Below, one piece after another: positions 6,042 to 8,056 of a stretch of 8,056 bases of DNA. Positions within the stretch are counted from its first letter, which is position 1, and each line of letters begins with the position of its first letter. The notes under the pieces were generated by a model. The model worked only from the letters and a program-made list of their open reading frames with translations, was not told the DNA's origin and ran no database searches. The position numbers and the translations under genes are program-made. The stretch spans positions 1 through 8,056 of the forward strand of contig DAONEV010000192.1 of assembly GCA_035403265.1 (NCBI GenBank), in the 5' to 3' direction. Origin of the DNA: JAAYVZ01 sp035403265. GTDB taxonomy: Bacteria > Acidobacteriota > Thermoanaerobaculia > Thermoanaerobaculales > Thermoanaerobaculaceae.

Positions 6042-6809
6042 GTGGTCGGGACCTTGCAGGAAGCCGAGATCATCCCGTACAAGCCGGGTCAGCTCCCCGG
6101 CTCGCGCTGGCTTGTACTGGCCCCACACCCGGACGACGAGGTCCTCGGCGCTGGGGCGACCCTGGCGGCGGCTGCTGCGCTGGGATGCGAGCTGACCACG
6201 GTGTGTGTCACCAGTGGGGGCGCCCAGGGCGAGGCGCCGGCGCGGGAGCGGGAGGCCGAGGCGGCGTCGCGCGAGCTCGGGCTGGCAGCACCGGAGTTCT
6301 GGCGGTTGCCTGACCGCGGCCTCGGCGCGGCAGATCGCGAGCTGGGCCGGCGGGTCGACGACGTTCTCGCTCGGGTGGCTCCGGACATCGTTCTGGTCCC
6401 GTCCCCGGTCGAGCTCCACCCCGATCATCGGTCGGTGGCCTGGGCGCTGCGCGGCGCCCTTCGACGCCGGTCCCTGTGGGGGTGGCGCCGCGGGCTGCCA
6501 CTGTGGGTGGCCGCCTACGAGGTCAGCGTACCAATCCTGCCCAACCTGCTGGTGAAGGGTGACGCGACCTGGGAACAGAAGCGACGAGCACTGGCGTGCT
6601 ATGACAGCCAGCTCGCGATCCGACCGTACGAGGCGGTGATGGAAGGGCTCGGGACGCTGCGAACCCTGACGTTGGAGAACTGCCGGAGGGCCGAGGCCTT
6701 CCACGTCCTCCCGGCGAGGACGGTCGCGTGGCACACCGATCGCTGGTGGGTGGGCAGATTGGGTGCGTCGCGTGTTCTCGACGGGAGGACGGACCGCGCA
6801 CGAGAATGA
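6042..6809 (+). CDS. PIG-L/LmbE family zinc-dependent N-deacetylase
   Basis: A 255-residue protein, normal length for the family. The beta strand RWLVLAP runs into HPDDE (residues 29-33), and a second motif HPDH (126-129) follows ELHP. By analogy with MshB, H29, D32 and H129 would bind zinc and D31 would act as base. The family removes acetyl groups from N-acetylglucosamine-containing molecules (GlcNAc-PI, mycothiol and bacillithiol precursors, glycolipids, antibiotics). No signal peptide is seen, so it is probably cytoplasmic or membrane-associated. The start at GTG 6042 is chosen for its Shine-Dalgarno sequence; an upstream start at 5976 would add 22 basic residues. It lies 181 nt after the YfhO-like gene and 92 nt before the PEGA gene, so operon membership is uncertain. 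Next to glycosyltransferase-like proteins it may deacetylate a lipid-linked or surface sugar; the substrate is inferred only. Confidence 0.88.
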   Translation: MVGTLQEAEIIPYKPGQLPGSRWLVLAPHPDDEVLGAGATLAAAAALGCELTTVCVTSGGAQGEAPAREREAEAASRELGLAAPEFWRLPDRGLGAADRELGRRVDDVLARVAPDIVLVPSPVELHPDHRSVAWALRGALRRRSLWGWRRGLPLWVAAYEVSVPILPNLLVKGDATWEQKRRALACYDSQLAIRPYEAVMEGLGTLRTLTLENCRRAEAFHVLPARTVAWHTDRWWVGRLGASRVLDGRTDRARE

Positions 6810-6822
6810 CCTCAGGAGAGGA

Positions 6823-6848
6823 CCCAGGGTGCGCCTGGACGACCTGGG
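6823..6848 (+). promoter_or_regulatory. Two mutually exclusive hairpins in the spacer before the PEGA gene
   Basis: CCCAGG (6823-6828) can pair with CCTGGG (6843-6848), or CCAGG (6824-6828) with the nearer CCTGG (6834-6838). No T-tract follows. It overlaps the second copy of the 25-nt direct repeat. It could be a leader element or chance. Confidence 0.3.
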
Positions 6849-6857
6849 AGCGACGTC
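6833..6857 (+). repeat. Imperfect 25-nt direct repeat, copy 2
   Basis: Shares GCCTG, GACCTGGGAGCG and CGTC with the copy at 3410-3434 (21 of 25 positions). It lies 44 nt before the ATG of the PEGA gene. Confidence 0.4.
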
Positions 6858-6890
6858 AGCGAGGGCACGCTCGTTGCTAGGGAAGGTGTC

Positions 6891-6895
6891 GGAGG
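6891..6895 (+). promoter_or_regulatory. Shine-Dalgarno GGAGG of the PEGA gene
   Basis: GGAGG with a 6-nt spacer to ATG 6902, supporting this start, which is also where the signal peptide begins. Confidence 0.65.
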
Positions 6896-6901
6896 CGGAC
6901 G

Positions 6902-7810
6902 ATGCGCAAACCTCTCTTGCTGGTGGCATTCGTTGTGATGATGGGGGTCCTTGCGGTGCCGGCGGGAGCGCACCACCGGGGCCATGTCGGAATCCACCTT
7001 GGGTGGGGGCCATGGTGGGGATGGCCTGGACCGTACTACCCGCCGACGAGCGTGGTCCGTCCGGACCTGGCGACAATGGACACCGACGTCGACCCGGAGA
7101 GGGCCCGTGTCTATCTTGACGGGGAGCTGATCGGCACTGCCGACGACTTCGACGGGTTCCCAGACTACCTCTACCTGGAACCTGGCTCATATACGGTGGA
7201 ATTCAAGCTGGCCGGCTACAAGACCGCGACCCTGAAGGTCGAGGCTCGTGGAGGCCGGCACGTTCCGGTCGACCTTCAGCTCGAGCGCGTTCCGGGGGAG
7301 CGTGTGGAAGCCTGGTATGACGATCCGCAGGGGCCGCCGCTGTATCGGGTCTTCGGGCCGCGGGGCCCCGACGGGAAACGCCTCGAGAAGGCCCGGCCCG
7401 ATCCGTCCCTCCGACAGGAGACGAGCGACGAGGCCGACGATGAGGCCGAAGACGATGCAACTGTCGGGGGTGACGCCAAAGCCGAGTCCCGGCCGGTCGA
7501 TACGCCGGAGCACACGAGGACAAGAGCGACCGTGCCTCGCCGTGCCGCCCTCGAGCTGCGCGTCTCTCCGGACAACGCCGCCGTCTATCTTGACGGCGAG
7601 TTGGTGGGCACCGGCGAGGAGCTGCGGCGGCTTCAGCGAGGCCTGGCCGTCCCGCCCGGCAAACACCAGATCCAGGTCATGGCGCCCGGAAAGACGGCTC
7701 GTGAGCTGGAGGTTGAGGTTGGTCCGGGCGAGCGACAGCAAGTCGTTGTCGAGCTTGATGATGTCGGTTCTGGTCAGGGGACTAGACAAGGCGGGGGCGA
7801 CGCCCTATAA
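6902..7810 (+). CDS. Secreted protein with two PEGA domains
   Basis: A 302-residue protein. Residues 1-23 form a signal peptide (MRKP, hydrophobic core, cleavage after PAGA); there is no lipobox cysteine, so it is likely a soluble periplasmic or surface protein. After cleavage comes a short stretch rich in His, Trp, Gly and Pro (24-50). PEGA domain 1 (about 59-130) has RVYLDGELIGTADDF and LEPGSYTVEFKLAGYK. A linker follows, with an acidic run near 172-185 (SDEADDEAEDD). PEGA domain 2 (about 217-288) has AVYLDGELVGTGEEL and PPGKHQIQV. PEGA domains are small surface-layer-like beta domains, often in envelope proteins, with no known enzymatic role. The two domains still share nearly identical DNA at the VYLDGE segment, which points to internal duplication. 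It lies downstream of the deacetylase with its own ribosome site; any link to glycans is speculative. Confidence 0.87.
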   Translation: MRKPLLLVAFVVMMGVLAVPAGAHHRGHVGIHLGWGPWWGWPGPYYPPTSVVRPDLATMDTDVDPERARVYLDGELIGTADDFDGFPDYLYLEPGSYTVEFKLAGYKTATLKVEARGGRHVPVDLQLERVPGERVEAWYDDPQGPPLYRVFGPRGPDGKRLEKARPDPSLRQETSDEADDEAEDDATVGGDAKAESRPVDTPEHTRTRATVPRRAALELRVSPDNAAVYLDGELVGTGEELRRLQRGLAVPPGKHQIQVMAPGKTARELEVEVGPGERQQVVVELDDVGSGQGTRQGGGDAL

Positions 7811-7811
7811 T
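7783..7811 (+). promoter_or_regulatory. Near-consensus sigma70-type promoter overlapping the PEGA stop codon
   Basis: TAGACA (7783-7788; five of six match TTGACA), exactly 17 nt, then perfect TATAAT (7806-7811). The predicted start is near 7818. It is the best promoter in the window and points to a separate transcription unit at the right edge. Confidence 0.75.
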
Positions 7812-7886
7812 GACTGTAGAGGAAATTTCGGAGGGAGGCGGCGGTCAAGCACCACTCTTGCAAACCAGCCAAACGAAGCCTACCAA

Positions 7887-7909
7887 ACTTTCCTATCGAA
7901 TACTTTCCT
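7887..7909 (+). repeat. Twin ACTTTCCT direct repeat in the candidate RNA
   Basis: ACTTTCCT at 7887-7894 and 7902-7909, 15 nt apart. Each contains TTTCCT, complementary to AGGAAA at 7820-7825 near the predicted 5' end of the same transcript and to purine-rich ribosome sites in general. Confidence 0.6.
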
Positions 7910-7966
7910 GCCTTTAATGGCCAATCATAAAGCGTCTTGAGCGACCGACCTCCCGTTCTTCTCAGC

Positions 7967-7998
7967 GCCGCCGGCACCGTCCGGCGGCCTTCTTATAT
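7967..7998 (+). terminator. Intrinsic terminator-like hairpin
   Basis: GCCGCCGG (7967-7974) and CCGGCGGC (7981-7988) form a perfect 8-bp GC stem with a 6-nt loop, followed by the T-rich but interrupted CTTCTTATAT. It lies about 150 nt downstream of the TATAAT promoter. The short, broken T-tract is the main weakness. Confidence 0.65.
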
Positions 7999-8056
7999 GC
8001 CGATCTCGGGAAATTCGCGGGGTCGGGCGGAGGTTTGCCGGGAAGGCGGAACCGAG
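7999..8056. other. Right edge, no gene recognised
   Basis: The 58 nt after the hairpin carry no ORF with a ribosome site. CTCGG (8005-8009) and CCGAG (8052-8056) are complementary and could be the base of a further structure cut by the window edge, but this is too little to call. Confidence 0.3.

Larger units (their letters stand above)
7818..7998 (+). ncRNA. Candidate structured small RNA (or terminated leader), family not recognised
   Basis: The unit is bounded by the strong promoter and an intrinsic-terminator-like hairpin, giving about 180 nt. Its two ends pair: GGGAGG (7833-7838) with CCTCCC (7949-7954), CGG (7839-7841) with CCG (7945-7947), CG (7842-7843) with CG (7942-7943), and TCAAG (7845-7849) with CTTGA (7936-7940). 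That makes 16 pairs broken only by two bulged A (7944, 7948) and one G-G mismatch; GAGGA (7819-7823) may add an outer stem with TTCTC (7959-7963), with one G-T pair. The enclosed 86 nt are G-poor (10 G) and A/C/T-rich, unlike the surrounding GC-rich DNA, with two copies of ACTTTCCT and a small hairpin (7912-7932). The size and closed-end shape recall 6S RNA, but I see no matching sequence. No convincing ORF lies inside. It could instead be an attenuator for a gene beyond the window. Confidence 0.55.

Noticed and set aside
7818..7835. RNase P RNA 5' end, suggested by GAGGAAA
   Set aside because: The following conserved segment is missing and the unit is far too short.
7840..7935. c-di-GMP (GEMM) riboswitch, suggested by GCAAACC and CGAAGCC
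   Set aside because: The conserved GEMM core and tetraloop-receptor spacing are absent; the match is limited to short A/C-rich words.
7858..7943. tmRNA-like tag (a frame reading ANQPNEAYQ...)
   Set aside because: No LAA-type ending, no tRNA-like Ala domain, and the unit is about half the length of a tmRNA.
7774..7977. 67-codon minus-strand ORF at the right edge
   Set aside because: No ribosome site or motif; it covers the promoter and helix arms that indicate plus-strand RNA.
1..8056. CRISPR array, tRNA, rRNA or insertion sequence
   Set aside because: No regularly spaced repeats, no tRNA-like cloverleaf or rRNA core words, no transposase-like frame seen.

Overview
This window is high-GC bacterial DNA with a run of 100 N (an assembly gap), which suggests an environmental or metagenome scaffold. 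Large GC-rich GT-C-type membrane proteins, GTG starts, a PIG-L/LmbE deacetylase and a PEGA-domain secreted protein would fit several soil or sediment phyla such as Acidobacteriota, Methylomirabilota/Rokubacteria, Gemmatimonadota or Myxococcota. Nothing in the sequence fixes the taxon.

Layout. Positions 1-1398 (minus strand, 3' end cut off by the window edge) encode a polytopic GT-C-like glycosyltransferase whose real frame has no stop before the window edge. It is divergent from a second GT-C/TMTC-like membrane protein (1497-2969, plus). A 593-nt non-coding stretch (2970-3562) rich in inverted repeats follows. Next comes a YfhO-type membrane protein (3563-5860, plus) interrupted by the N gap at 5207-5306. 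A 181-nt, hairpin-rich leader separates it from a PIG-L/LmbE-type zinc deacetylase (6042-6809). A secreted protein with two PEGA domains follows (6902-7810). The last 250 nt hold no convincing protein gene. They do hold a near-consensus sigma70-type promoter, a long interrupted helix closed around a G-poor loop, and an intrinsic-terminator-like hairpin: a probable small structured RNA or terminated leader.

How the parts may work together. Two GT-C-like proteins, a YfhO family protein (implicated in glycosylating wall or surface polymers) and an N-acetylglucosaminyl deacetylase family member fit lipid-linked sugar transfer and surface glycan modification at the inner membrane. The link is inferred from families and proximity only. 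The three membrane-protein genes share a -10-like hexamer followed, after exactly 6 nt, by a GTG codon, so they look leaderless. The deacetylase and PEGA genes instead have good Shine-Dalgarno sequences.

The items most worth a second look are the candidate RNA at 7818-7998, the shared leaderless start architecture, and the inverted-repeat clusters upstream of the YfhO and deacetylase genes.
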